From positions 1 through 9,509 of the forward strand of contig DAOULG010000203.1 in assembly GCA_034420495.1 (NCBI GenBank): a stretch of 9,509 bases of DNA, in the 5' to 3' direction. Under the pieces are notes generated by a model, which was given only the letters and a program-made list of their open reading frames with translations, did not search any database and was not told where the DNA came from. This stretch comes from VYDC01 sp034420495 (lineage in GTDB: Bacteria > Chloroflexota > Dehalococcoidia > UBA2979). This document shows positions 1-5,014 of the stretch, piece after piece. The position numbers and the translations under genes were made by a program. Each line of letters begins with the position of its first letter. Position 1 is the first letter of the stretch.

Positions 1-173
1 TCGTGCTCATGAAGCAGGGTGCCATCCACTCGGCAGGACCAACCGCAGCCGTCCTCTCAGCAGGGGCGATCCAGGACCTGTTTGAGGTCGACGTGGAAGT
101 GGCTACCACTGAATCGGGCCACAACACGTTCTGGCTGGGCGCACGTGTGGCGGAAGCGGCGGATTCACCTTGA
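1..173 (+). CDS. ABC transporter ATP-binding protein, C-terminal fragment (iron/siderophore/cobalamin type)
   Basis: This is the last 57 or so residues of a gene that begins left of the window; the frame reading from base 3 is open to a TGA at 171-173. The visible tail runs VLMKQGAIHSAGP, then a Leu/Ala stretch, then IQDLFEVDVEV, and ends in a short variable tail. The order 'lllkdGrivaaGp...vlt...l...F.vdvev' is the normal C-terminus of ATPases serving FecCD/BtuCD-type importers (iron-siderophore, heme or vitamin B12), where it follows the D-loop and H-loop region. The Walker motifs lie outside the window, so the catalytic core cannot be checked. Such an ATPase would sit on the inner face of the membrane and power uptake with a permease and a binding protein, presumably encoded further left. 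The substrate cannot be told from this tail. No ATG-initiated reading frame marks it because the start is missing. Confidence 0.7.
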   Translation, partial: VLMKQGAIHSAGPTAAVLSAGAIQDLFEVDVEVATTESGHNTFWLGARVAEAADSP

Positions 174-300
174 TGGAACGGGACTAGTCGGCACCGATTG
201 GCGCGTGGCGGACGGGGGTGTGGGGCCACAATATTCGGATCGCCCTTGATGTGACTGGTCCGAGGGCAGCGACACGTCTTCGGCTCCGACCCGGAGGTGA
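174..300. other. Intergenic stretch downstream of the ABC ATPase
   Basis: No convincing gene, ribosome binding site or strong hairpin is visible between the ATPase stop and the decayed transposase reading frame. The frame used by that remnant has a stop at 298-300, directly before it opens. An AT-richer spot (cacaatattcgg, about 228-239) could be a promoter element, but nothing downstream supports it. Confidence 0.4.
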
Positions 301-582
301 AGCCTGCTCGCATACGTCCGCCCGTGGCTCACGGTGTTATCTGCCTGGTTTCGCGAGAGACGGGACCTCACGCTCAAGAACGCAGCGCTGCGCCAGCAAT
401 TGGCGATGTACGAGCGGCGGCAGCAGCGCTACCTGCAGGGGCGGGGCGCCAGGCCCTGGCTCGCGAGGCGCCTCAGGCTCGGCACGAGCGACGGGCGGAG
501 GCTCGTCTCCTACCTCAAGCGGCGCCGGCTCAGCCCCTCGAATGCGTCAGCGCGCTGCCCGCGACGCGTCGACTTCGGCTAG
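301..582 (+). pseudogene. Decayed N-terminus of an integrase-core (IS481/IS3-like) transposase
   Basis: The frame opening at 301 reads LLAYVRPWLTVLSAWFRERR, then DLTLKNAALRQQLAMYERR, then RRLRLGTSD and a short tail ending in TAG near 582. The block 'R.DL.LeN.ALRqQLav..RR...rpRL...D' is the usual start of DDE transposases with an integrase core, where it forms the coiled N-terminal region. Such proteins are normally 300 or more residues, and no HTH-to-DDE core follows here in any frame, so this can only be a truncated, diverged remnant. A GTG at 334 or CTG at 304 could have been its start. I saw no terminal inverted repeats. The match is short and could be a chance leucine/arginine-rich read in high-GC DNA, hence the low confidence. 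Confidence 0.35.
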
Positions 583-641
583 TCCTTCTCGGCCCGAGCG
601 GAGTGGCGGCAGGCGGTCGGTTTCGTCGATTCGACCGACGA

Positions 642-660
642 ATGTCCCCAGAATGGCCCC
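642..660 (+). repeat. 19-bp motif, copy 1 (62 bp from tRNA-Glu 3' end)
   Basis: The 19 bases ATGTCCCCARAATGGCCCC match 4713-4731 at 18 of 19 positions, in the same orientation, and similarity ends immediately outside. It lies 62 bp beyond the 3' end of the intact tRNA-Glu. The function is unknown. Possibilities are an integrase arm-type site, a small interspersed repeat, or a remnant of homologous coding sequence next to tRNA insertion points. Confidence 0.5.
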
Positions 661-663
661 AGG

Positions 664-681
664 GGCGGCGGTATCGCCGCC
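664..681. terminator. Hairpin downstream of tRNA-Glu, possible terminator
   Basis: The arms GGCGGCG (664-670) and CGCCGCC (675-681) pair perfectly over a four-base GTAT loop. On the minus strand it begins about 40 nt past the tRNA 3' end, a plausible place for transcript termination. No T-run follows on that strand; on the plus strand only TTT follows. It could equally be a chance palindrome in GC-rich DNA. Confidence 0.3.
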
Positions 682-721
682 TTTCCGCTCCGCTCCGTCG
701 CCGGATTCCAACCTAGAACGT

Positions 722-797
722 TGGTGCCCCCAGGGGGACTCGAACCCCCGTTTCCACCTTGAGAGGGTGGCGTCCTCGGCCGCTAGACGATGGGGGC
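722..797 (-). tRNA. tRNA-Glu, anticodon CUC
   Basis: The minus strand from 797 to 722 folds as a complete 76-nt tRNA. The acceptor arms GCCCCCA and TGGGGGC pair at all seven positions, followed by discriminator A and an encoded CCA (724-722). The D-arm carries AGCGGCCGAGG. The anticodon stem CCACC/GGTGG encloses the loop CTCTCAA, giving anticodon CTC for the Glu codon GAG. The T-arm has the perfect stem CGGGGG/CCCCC around TTCGAGT. It lies 76 bp downstream of the amidase on the same strand. A likely -10 (TAAGCT, 837-832) suggests its own promoter. A second, broken copy with anticodon TTC lies at 4541-4620 and shares the segment 722-768 with one mismatch, at the wobble base. Confidence 0.97.
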
Positions 798-831
798 GCG
801 GCTTCACTCCCCGGCGACGGAACCGGCTCCT

Positions 832-837
832 AGCTTA
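832..837 (-). promoter_or_regulatory. Probable -10 element for tRNA-Glu(CUC)
   Basis: Minus-strand TAAGCT sits about 35 nt upstream of the tRNA 5' end, giving a start point near 825 and a short 5' leader to be trimmed. No clear -35 is visible. Support comes only from position and from similar TANGCT hexamers upstream of three other genes here (2603, 2503, 4630). Confidence 0.35.
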
Positions 838-873
838 TCGCCCCGCCCGGGGAGCGTCACCGCCCCCGCCCGG

Positions 874-2268
874 TCAGGCCACCGGGGGGCGCCTCGCGGT
901 CCACCCGGTCGCCTGCTCGTAGGCGTACGCCACGCGGTAGACGGTTGCCTCGTCGAAGGCGCGCCCGGCGATCTGCATGGAGAGGGGCAACCCGCTTCGC
1001 GTGAAGCCGACGGGCAGCGCCAGCGCCGGGACGCCCAGCACGTTGAAGGGCTGGCGCGCCTGCCGGGGGTAGGTCCTGGCGATCTCATTCTCGTCGTCGA
1101 TGGGCGGCGGCGGATCCATGCTCGAGACCGTGATCGCGACGTCGACCGGAGCCATCTCGCGCTCGAACTGCTCGACGAGCTGGCGTCGCAGCCGCCCCGC
1201 GTGCACGTAGTCGACGGCGCGGACGAAGGCGCCGGGAAGGAGCCGCTGCCTGAGCGAGGCGCCGTCGTCCCCGGGGCGCTCGGTCAGCCACCTCTCGTGG
1301 ACGGCGTAGGCCTCGGAGGTGATGAGGGTGCGGCTGCACGCCGCGTAGAGCGCGAGCGGCTCGAGCGCCATTTCCCGGACCTGCACGCCGAGCCCCGCCA
1401 GCACCTCGACGGCCGCCTCGACGGCCTCCGCCACCTCCGGATCGGCCTCCATGTCCTCCGTGTAGAAGTGCCGGAGGAGACCGGCCCGGAGACCTCGGAC
1501 GCCGGCCCGGAGATCGGTCGAGAATTCGGGCACCGGTGCCGGCGAGCTCCCGGGGTCGTCCGGATCGTGTCCCGCGATCGCCGAGAGCAGGAGGGCGTTG
1601 TCCTCGACCGTCCGCGTCAGCGGACCGACGGTGTCGAGGCTGAACGCCAGCGGGAAGACGCCGCGGCGGCTCACACGCCCGTAGGTCGGCTTCATCCCGA
1701 CGATGCCGCACAGAGACGCGGGACCGCGGACGGAGCCGCCCGTGTCCGTGCCCAGCGCCGCCGGCAGGAGCCCGGCGGCCACCGCGGCCGCCGATCCGCT
1801 CGAGGATCCTCCGGTGAAGCGGGCGAGGTCCCACGGGTTCCGGGGCGGGGGCCACGGGAGATCGAAGGAGGGGCCCCCCAGTGCGAACTCGTGGGTGGCC
1901 ATCTTCCCCATCAGCACGCCGCCCGCGGCGGTGAGCTTCTCTGTGACTGCGGCGTCCTCGTGGGCAACATTGTCCGCGAGGATCTTCGAGTGCGCCGTGG
2001 TGGGGACGCCCGCGCGGTCGATGATGTCCTTGAGGCCGTACGGGATGCCGTGGAGCGGGCCCCGGTAGCGCCCGGCGGCGATCTCCGACTGCGCCTCTCC
2101 GGCCGCGTGCAGCGCGATCTCGCGCGTGCGACGGATGTAGGCGTGGATTCGGTCGTCGAGAGCGTCCGCGCGGTCGTATAGCGCCTCGACGTACTCCACG
2201 GGGGAGAGCCGGCGCTCCCGGATCAGCCCGGCGGCCTCCGCGATCCCGATCCATGCGAGATCGGTCAC
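874..2268 (-). CDS. Amidase-signature family hydrolase, partner of AtzG-like subunit
   Basis: This is a 464-aa cytoplasmic amidase of the amidase-signature family, a normal length. These enzymes hydrolyse C-N amide bonds using a Ser-cisSer-Lys triad. The triad is complete: Lys80 in GIPYGLKDI, the cis-Ser at about 155 in the glycine/serine loop FTGGSSSGSAAAVAAG, and the nucleophile Ser179 in GTDTGGSVRGPASLCG. The C-terminal segment FNVLGVPALALPVGF...GLPLSMQIAG is also typical. The GTG start at 2268 overlaps the TGA of the AtzG-like gene (GTGA), implying translational coupling; GAGGGG lies about 10 nt upstream. The open frame continues much further upstream, but only as antisense of the next genes. 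The pairing with an AtzG homologue suggests an AtzE-like hydrolase (AtzE acts on 1-carboxybiuret) rather than GatA of the Glu-tRNA amidotransferase, since no GatB or GatC is nearby. The true substrate is unknown, as no cyanuric acid or urea genes are visible. Confidence 0.92.
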   Translation of the reverse strand: MTDLAWIGIAEAAGLIRERRLSPVEYVEALYDRADALDDRIHAYIRRTREIALHAAGEAQSEIAAGRYRGPLHGIPYGLKDIIDRAGVPTTAHSKILADNVAHEDAAVTEKLTAAGGVLMGKMATHEFALGGPSFDLPWPPPRNPWDLARFTGGSSSGSAAAVAAGLLPAALGTDTGGSVRGPASLCGIVGMKPTYGRVSRRGVFPLAFSLDTVGPLTRTVEDNALLLSAIAGHDPDDPGSSPAPVPEFSTDLRAGVRGLRAGLLRHFYTEDMEADPEVAEAVEAAVEVLAGLGVQVREMALEPLALYAACSRTLITSEAYAVHERWLTERPGDDGASLRQRLLPGAFVRAVDYVHAGRLRRQLVEQFEREMAPVDVAITVSSMDPPPPIDDENEIARTYPRQARQPFNVLGVPALALPVGFTRSGLPLSMQIAGRAFDEATVYRVAYAYEQATGWTARRPPVA

Positions 2269-2471
2269 TCCTGCGTCCCCTCGCGGGCGCGGAAGACGTG
2301 GGCCGGCTCCGAGGTTGGGGAGAACTCGCGCGGGAGTCCCGCGATGAGATCCCCCATGTAGAGGGCCGCTCGGGCGAACTCCTCCATCGGCTCCGCCGTG
2401 AACCCGGTCAGTCCGATCCGCCCGGCGAAGGCCTCGACCTCGCTCCGAGTCGCCAGATAGCCGCCTGCCAT
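2265..2471 (-). CDS. AtzG-like small subunit (DUF4089 type)
   Basis: This is a 68-aa protein starting MAGGYLATRSEVEAFAGR and ending in PTSEPAHVFRA and a short charged tail. The C-terminal 'EPA.vFRA' and the all-helical spacing match the AtzG/DUF4089 family, which binds an amidase-signature partner much as GatC wraps GatA and is needed for the partner's stability. The ATG at 2471 is chosen because GGGAGGGG lies 4-11 nt upstream and because the family is about 65-70 residues; the open frame extends to 2564, but that part has no family features. The stop overlaps the amidase GTG, so the two form a tight two-gene operon. A probable -10 (TAGGCT, 2503-2498) gives a leader of about 20 nt. Confidence 0.82.
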   Translation of the reverse strand: MAGGYLATRSEVEAFAGRIGLTGFTAEPMEEFARAALYMGDLIAGLPREFSPTSEPAHVFRAREGTQE

Positions 2472-2497
2472 GGTCCCCTCCCTGCCCGCTTCGGCGG

Positions 2498-2503
2498 AGC
2501 CTA
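2498..2503 (-). promoter_or_regulatory. Probable -10 element for the atzG-amidase operon
   Basis: Minus-strand TAGGCT places transcription start near 2491, about 20 nt before the ATG at 2471. It lies back to back with the plus-strand TATGCT at 2603-2608, so the roughly 165 bp between the two start codons would be a divergent promoter region. No clear -35 or operator palindrome is seen. Confidence 0.4.
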
Positions 2504-2602
2504 TCCGAACACAGGCCGATCGGTGCCGGCCCACCTCCGTCCCGCGCCGGGGGCACGGAGGCATCGCTCGCCGCGTGCCCGGCCGCGCCCGCGCGGGCGC
2601 GG

Positions 2603-2608
2603 TATGCT
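2603..2608 (+). promoter_or_regulatory. Probable -10 element for the molybdopterin oxidoreductase gene
   Basis: TATGCT lies 27 nt upstream of the GTG at 2636, giving a start near 2615 and a leader of about 20 nt that contains GGAG (2625-2628), spaced 7 nt from the start codon. The position and hexamer mirror those of the divergent atzG operon. Confidence 0.45.
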
Positions 2609-2635
2609 CGGCACGCGAGCGTCCGGAGACGATGC

Positions 2636-3673
2636 GTGAGTGCGCGCGTAACCAACCTCACCATCCTGGCACTGCTCCTGCTCGAGCTCGGGTCGGGGCT
2701 CGGGAGCATGCTCGTCGGCAGCCCGGGCGGGGCGTGGGTCTTCTGGCTGCACGGCGCGGGCGGGCTGAGCCTCGTCGTGCTGGTGGTGTGGAAGTGGCGC
2801 ATCGTCGTGCGCTCCTTCCGGCGGCGACGCGCGGGCCCGTGGGCGGTCGCCCCGGCCCTGCTCGGCGCGCTCTTCGTGGGGACCCTCGCCACCGGGCTGT
2901 GGTGGGCGGCCGTCGGGCGGGGCAGCATACCGGTCCCGATCTACGGATCGATGAGGCCGCTCGTGCTGCATACGATCCTCGCCCTCGTCCTCATCCCGCC
3001 GTTTCTCGTCCACGTCGCCGTCCGCTGGCCACGCGCCCGCGTGGCCGACTTCACGAGCAGGCGCGCCGCGATCCGGCTGCTCGCGGTCGGGGCGGGAGGG
3101 CTCGTCCTCTCGCGCGGCCTGGTCGCCGCCTCCGCGGCCGCGGGCCCCGACCGCCGCTTCACGGGCTCGCGCGAGGAGGCGAGCTTCTCCGGGAACGCCC
3201 ACCCGGTCACCAACTGGCTCACCGACAGGCGCCAGCGGGTCGATCCGCCCACATGGCGCCTGAGTGTCTCCGGGGAGGTCGAGAGTCCCCTCGAGGTGAG
3301 CTACGCCGAGCTTGTGACCATGCCCCTGCGCAGCCAACGCGAGATCCTGGACTGCACCGGAGGCTGGTACACCCGGCAGGAGTGGAGCGGCGTGCCGCTT
3401 GCGACCGTGATCGGGCGCGCGCGCGCAGCGCCGGGAGCGCGCAGCGTGGTGATCGGCTCCGTCACCGGGTACTCCCGCCGCTTCGCTCTCGACGGGGCGG
3501 CCCCGCTGCTCCTCGCCACGCACGTGGGAGGTGAGCCGCTCAGCGCCGAGCACGGCTTCCCGGTGCGGCTGGTCGCGCCGGGACGGCGCGGCTATCACTG
3601 GGTGAAGTGGGTGACGGCGGTGGAGATCAGCGATCTCCCGCCGTGGTGGCAGCCGCCCCTGCCGACGCAGTAG
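2636..3673 (+). CDS. Membrane-anchored molybdopterin-dependent oxidoreductase (sulfite-oxidase fold) with N-terminal heme-b-like domain
   Basis: This is a 345-aa fusion. Residues 1-130 hold four hydrophobic segments (about 7-27, 36-53, 70-92, 108-128) with membrane histidines at 39, 112 and 126, resembling cytochrome b561-type domains, so one or two b hemes are plausible. A fifth hydrophobic segment (147-167) leads to residues 170-345, which carry the oxidoreductase molybdopterin-binding fold. Cys240 in LDCTGGWYTRQEWSGVPL is the expected Mo-ligand cysteine, and GRRGYHWVKWV near 317-327 is the conserved cofactor loop. The catalytic domain probably faces the outside and the heme domain relays electrons to or from the quinone pool, so it may act as an MsrP/MsrQ-like or sulfite/sulfoxide-handling enzyme in one chain; the substrate is unknown. 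The GTG at 2636 has GGAG 7 nt upstream; an out-of-frame ATG at 2632 is rejected. There is no SUOX heme-b5 or dimerisation domain. It is convergent with a Cu/Zn SOD, which suggests extracytoplasmic redox work. Confidence 0.88.
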   Translation: MSARVTNLTILALLLLELGSGLGSMLVGSPGGAWVFWLHGAGGLSLVVLVVWKWRIVVRSFRRRRAGPWAVAPALLGALFVGTLATGLWWAAVGRGSIPVPIYGSMRPLVLHTILALVLIPPFLVHVAVRWPRARVADFTSRRAAIRLLAVGAGGLVLSRGLVAASAAAGPDRRFTGSREEASFSGNAHPVTNWLTDRRQRVDPPTWRLSVSGEVESPLEVSYAELVTMPLRSQREILDCTGGWYTRQEWSGVPLATVIGRARAAPGARSVVIGSVTGYSRRFALDGAAPLLLATHVGGEPLSAEHGFPVRLVAPGRRGYHWVKWVTAVEISDLPPWWQPPLPTQ

Positions 3674-3946
3674 CGACGAGAGCGCCGGGGGCGGATCGAA
3701 CCGCGGCGGATCCGCGCGCACGGCCCCGCCGCCGCCCCTCGCCGCCGCGGGCGGGCCCCATCCCCGCGGACTGCCCCGCATCGGGCGGCGTGCTCCGTCA
3801 CCGGCTCCGACGGTCGTGCGGACCGCTTCTTATCGGCGGGAATGGTCTGGTGGCCGCCATCTCCGACCTCGGGGCCGAACCCCAACGCAAGAGCGCGGGC
3901 CCGCCCCGGGAGGTCGGATCGCCTGACCGCCGGGACGACGGAGCGT
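3674..3946. other. Convergent intergenic region, hairpin-rich
   Basis: No gene is supported between the oxidoreductase stop and the SOD stop. The only notable structures are inverted repeats: CCGCGGG/CCCGCGG at 3745-3751 and 3763-3769, and a longer stem at 3862-3918. Open frames here are arginine/proline-rich reads of GC-rich DNA. Confidence 0.6.
3862..3918. terminator. Long inverted repeat between convergent genes, probable bidirectional terminator
   Basis: The left arm TCCGACCTC plus GGGGC (3862-3875) pairs with GCCCC (3903-3907), a two-base bulge, and GAGGTCGGA (3910-3918): 14 base pairs around a 27-nt loop. It starts 29 nt past the SOD stop codon on the minus strand and about 190 nt past the oxidoreductase stop on the plus strand. 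There is no T-run, so it may work with Rho or only as an RNA 3' stabiliser. Confidence 0.45.
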
Positions 3947-4504
3947 CTAGCTGCGCTCGATCACGCCGCAGGCGATGCGGGCGCCCGCCGACGCGACGTC
4001 CAGGTAGTCGTCCGGATCGGCGTGCACGATGAATGTCGACCCGTCCTCGTCGAACAGCGAGTGGTCCGCCCCGGCATCGAGGGTGACCGCAGCGGTGAAG
4101 TACTCAGCGCGCGCGTTTCCGTCCCCGCCGGCATGGATGTTCGGAAGGTCGCCCGCGTGCGGGCCGTCCTCGTGCAGGAAGCCATGGGGCTCCCCGCCGG
4201 GGGCGAAGTGGCTCCCGGCCGCCGCGAAGTCGGGCGCGCAGGCGCCGACGCCGTGGATGTGGAAGCCGTGCGCGCCGGGTGAGAGTCCGCTCACCTCTGC
4301 AGAGATGAGGACTCCGGTCGGCGTCTGCGTCAGGATCACCTCGCCCATCGTGCGGCCGTCCGGCGCGGCCAGCGTCCCGCGGGCGGTCGCGCCAACGTCT
4401 CCCGCTGAGCCGTCGCCGCCGCAGGCCGTCGCCGCGGCCAGCACGAGCGCGGCGAGGAATAACCCGGTCGCCTTCGGCATCTGCGCACCTCGCCGTCGTG
4501 CCAT
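3947..4504 (-). CDS. sodC: Cu/Zn superoxide dismutase, lipoprotein form
   Basis: This is a 185-aa exported enzyme converting superoxide to hydrogen peroxide and oxygen outside the cytoplasm. All active-site residues expected of the family are visible: Cu ligands His82 and His84 in GFHIHG, the bridging His99 in GSHF, Zn ligands His107, His116 and Asp119 in HAGDLPNI, the fourth Cu ligand His161 in FIVHAD, Arg176 in GARIACG, and a likely disulfide between Cys89 and Cys179. The N-terminus has an RRR n-region, a Leu/Ala core and a Cys28 after ATA, so it is probably a lipoprotein, though the lipobox is not ideal. The start at 4504 has GGGAG 6-8 nt upstream; the ATG at 4480 (177 aa) also has a GAGGTG and is a fair alternative. 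The start codon lies only 36 bp from the 3' end of a broken tRNA-Glu on the same strand, so its native promoter may have been replaced or may run through that tRNA. Confidence 0.92.
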   Translation of the reverse strand: MARRRGAQMPKATGLFLAALVLAAATACGGDGSAGDVGATARGTLAAPDGRTMGEVILTQTPTGVLISAEVSGLSPGAHGFHIHGVGACAPDFAAAGSHFAPGGEPHGFLHEDGPHAGDLPNIHAGGDGNARAEYFTAAVTLDAGADHSLFDEDGSTFIVHADPDDYLDVASAGARIACGVIERS

Positions 4505-4540
4505 CGCCAACTCCCGCACCCGCATGCGAACCCGCGAAGC

Positions 4541-4620
4541 TGGTGCCCCCAGGGGGACTCGAACCCCCGTTTCCACCTTGAAAGGGTCCTCGGACCGCTC
4601 CCAGCACGTCGCCTCTGGGC
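4541..4620 (-). pseudogene. Broken tRNA-Glu (anticodon UUC), possible attachment-site remnant
   Basis: The 3' half is intact: loop CTTTCAA with anticodon TTC, 3' anticodon strand GGTGG, a full T-arm, acceptor 3' strand TGGGGGC, discriminator A and CCA (4543-4541). The segment 4541-4587 matches 722-768 of the intact tRNA-Glu at 46 of 47 positions. Further 5', AGCGGTCCGAGGAC resembles a D-arm, but the five bases that should complete the anticodon stem are missing, and the possible 5' acceptor GCCCAGA (4620-4614) pairs only partly. A functional tRNA is therefore unlikely. It is either a decayed tRNA gene, or the 3'-end duplicate left by an element that integrated at tRNA-Glu(UUC); in the second case the element lies to the right and an intact gene should exist beyond the window. 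GGTCC-TC-GGACC (4585-4596) forms a small inverted repeat at the point of divergence. Confidence 0.75.
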
Positions 4621-4624
4621 CCAT

Positions 4625-4630
4625 AGCGTA
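4625..4630 (-). promoter_or_regulatory. Possible -10 element upstream of the broken tRNA-Glu and sodC
   Basis: Minus-strand TACGCT lies just before the 5' end of the tRNA-like sequence, about 120 nt upstream of the sodC start. It would make a transcript carrying the broken tRNA as the leader of sodC. The evidence is the hexamer and its position only. Confidence 0.25.
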
Positions 4631-4712
4631 CCGTGTTTGTACCTAAACCGCGGGCAGTCACGGCTGTTTATGTCACCCATTGTGGCTTCCGTCCCAGCCC
4701 GTACCACCAAAC

Positions 4713-4731
4713 ATGTCCCCAAAATGGCCCC
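4713..4731 (+). repeat. 19-bp motif, copy 2 (near the broken tRNA-Glu)
   Basis: The sequence is ATGTCCCCAAAATGGCCCC, one base different from copy 1 at 642-660 and in the same orientation. It lies 126 bp to the right of the 47-bp tRNA-derived segment, while copy 1 lies 62 bp to the left of the matching segment in the intact tRNA. It is followed by an A8 run. Confidence 0.5.
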
Positions 4732-4870
4732 CAAAAAAAACGGCCGGCGAGGACCGGGTCGGGGCGACGGCGTGACCGAGCTGACTGGCCCCCAGGAACG
4801 AGTCCACGCCCTATGACAGATGGCATGAGGGTCGGTCCCCCTCGTCAGAGGGGATCATCCCCGAAGAAGC

Positions 4871-4957
4871 GGCCTCAGATGGGGCCAAACGGCTCAGCCC
4901 TCGTCGCCCACCTGCTGGGCGAGGAGGGCTCCCCCGGCCGCTCCGCCGGCTGAGGCC
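4871..4957. repeat. Nested inverted repeat with 15-bp hairpin
   Basis: The inner arms at 4896-4910 (AGCCCTCGTCGCCCA) and 4916-4930 pair at 14 of 15 positions around a CCTGC loop. Roughly concentric outer arms GGCCTCAG (4871-4878) and CTGAGGCC (4950-4957) pair perfectly. It sits about 60 nt upstream of the lipoprotein start codon and upstream of its -10, so it is probably not part of that mRNA. It may be a terminator, a protein-binding palindrome, or a small palindromic repeat element. Confidence 0.55.
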
Positions 4958-4999
4958 GACGGCGGCCGACCCAAGCGTCCACGTCCCGTGCCCGCCGAC

Positions 5000-5008
5000 T
5001 GCTATCGT
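5000..5008 (+). promoter_or_regulatory. Extended -10 promoter of the RCC1-repeat lipoprotein (leaderless start)
   Basis: TGC-TATCGT fits the extended -10 pattern TGNTANNNT. It ends 6 nt before the GTG at 5015, so transcription would begin at the start codon itself. No Shine-Dalgarno sequence precedes that GTG, in keeping with a leaderless mRNA. The 19-base block 4999-5017 matches 7651-7669, in front of the other lipoprotein, at 13 positions. Confidence 0.5.
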
Positions 5009-5014
5009 CGTGGC

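Larger units (their letters stand above)
583..721. other. Non-coding flank on the 3' side of tRNA-Glu, with a hairpin and a shared 19-bp motif
   Basis: No gene is supported here. Two structured items are present. At 642-660 lies ATGTCCCCARAATGGCCCC (R is G here), which recurs at 4713-4731 near the broken tRNA-Glu. At 664-681 lies a perfect 7-bp stem with a GTAT loop. Reading the minus strand, both lie downstream of the tRNA 3' end. Confidence 0.5.
4621..5014. other. Intergenic region between the broken tRNA-Glu and the RCC1-repeat lipoprotein
   Basis: No gene is supported. It holds the second 19-bp motif (4713-4731), an A8 run (4733-4740), a short stem CCCCTC/GAGGGG (4838-4853), a large nested inverted repeat (4871-4957), and the promoter of the following gene (5000-5008). 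The A-rich spot and lower local GC stand out from the flanks. Confidence 0.6.

Noticed and set aside
790..2181. 463-aa plus-strand open frame
   Set aside because: It is the antisense of the amidase gene, whose catalytic motifs are unambiguous; the plus-strand product is a low-complexity Arg/Gly/Asp-rich read.
874..2268. Amidase as GatA of the Glu-tRNA amidotransferase, given the neighbouring tRNA-Glu
   Set aside because: No gatB or gatC is present; the small coupled partner has the AtzG-like EPA.VFRA end, and proximity to a tRNA-Glu is not functional evidence.
2269..2928. N-terminal extension of the amidase frame
   Set aside because: It overlaps the AtzG-like gene and the divergent oxidoreductase gene and has no family similarity; the GTG at 2268 overlaps the AtzG stop as expected for coupled genes.
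2501..3781. 426-aa minus-strand open frame
   Set aside because: It is the antisense of the molybdopterin oxidoreductase; it has no motif and unusual Arg/Pro/Gly composition.
4585..4596. GGTCC-TC-GGACC as an integrase core-binding inverted repeat
   Set aside because: The two-base spacer is too short for a tyrosine recombinase crossover region, and part of it is derived from tRNA stem sequence; kept only as a note on the broken tRNA.
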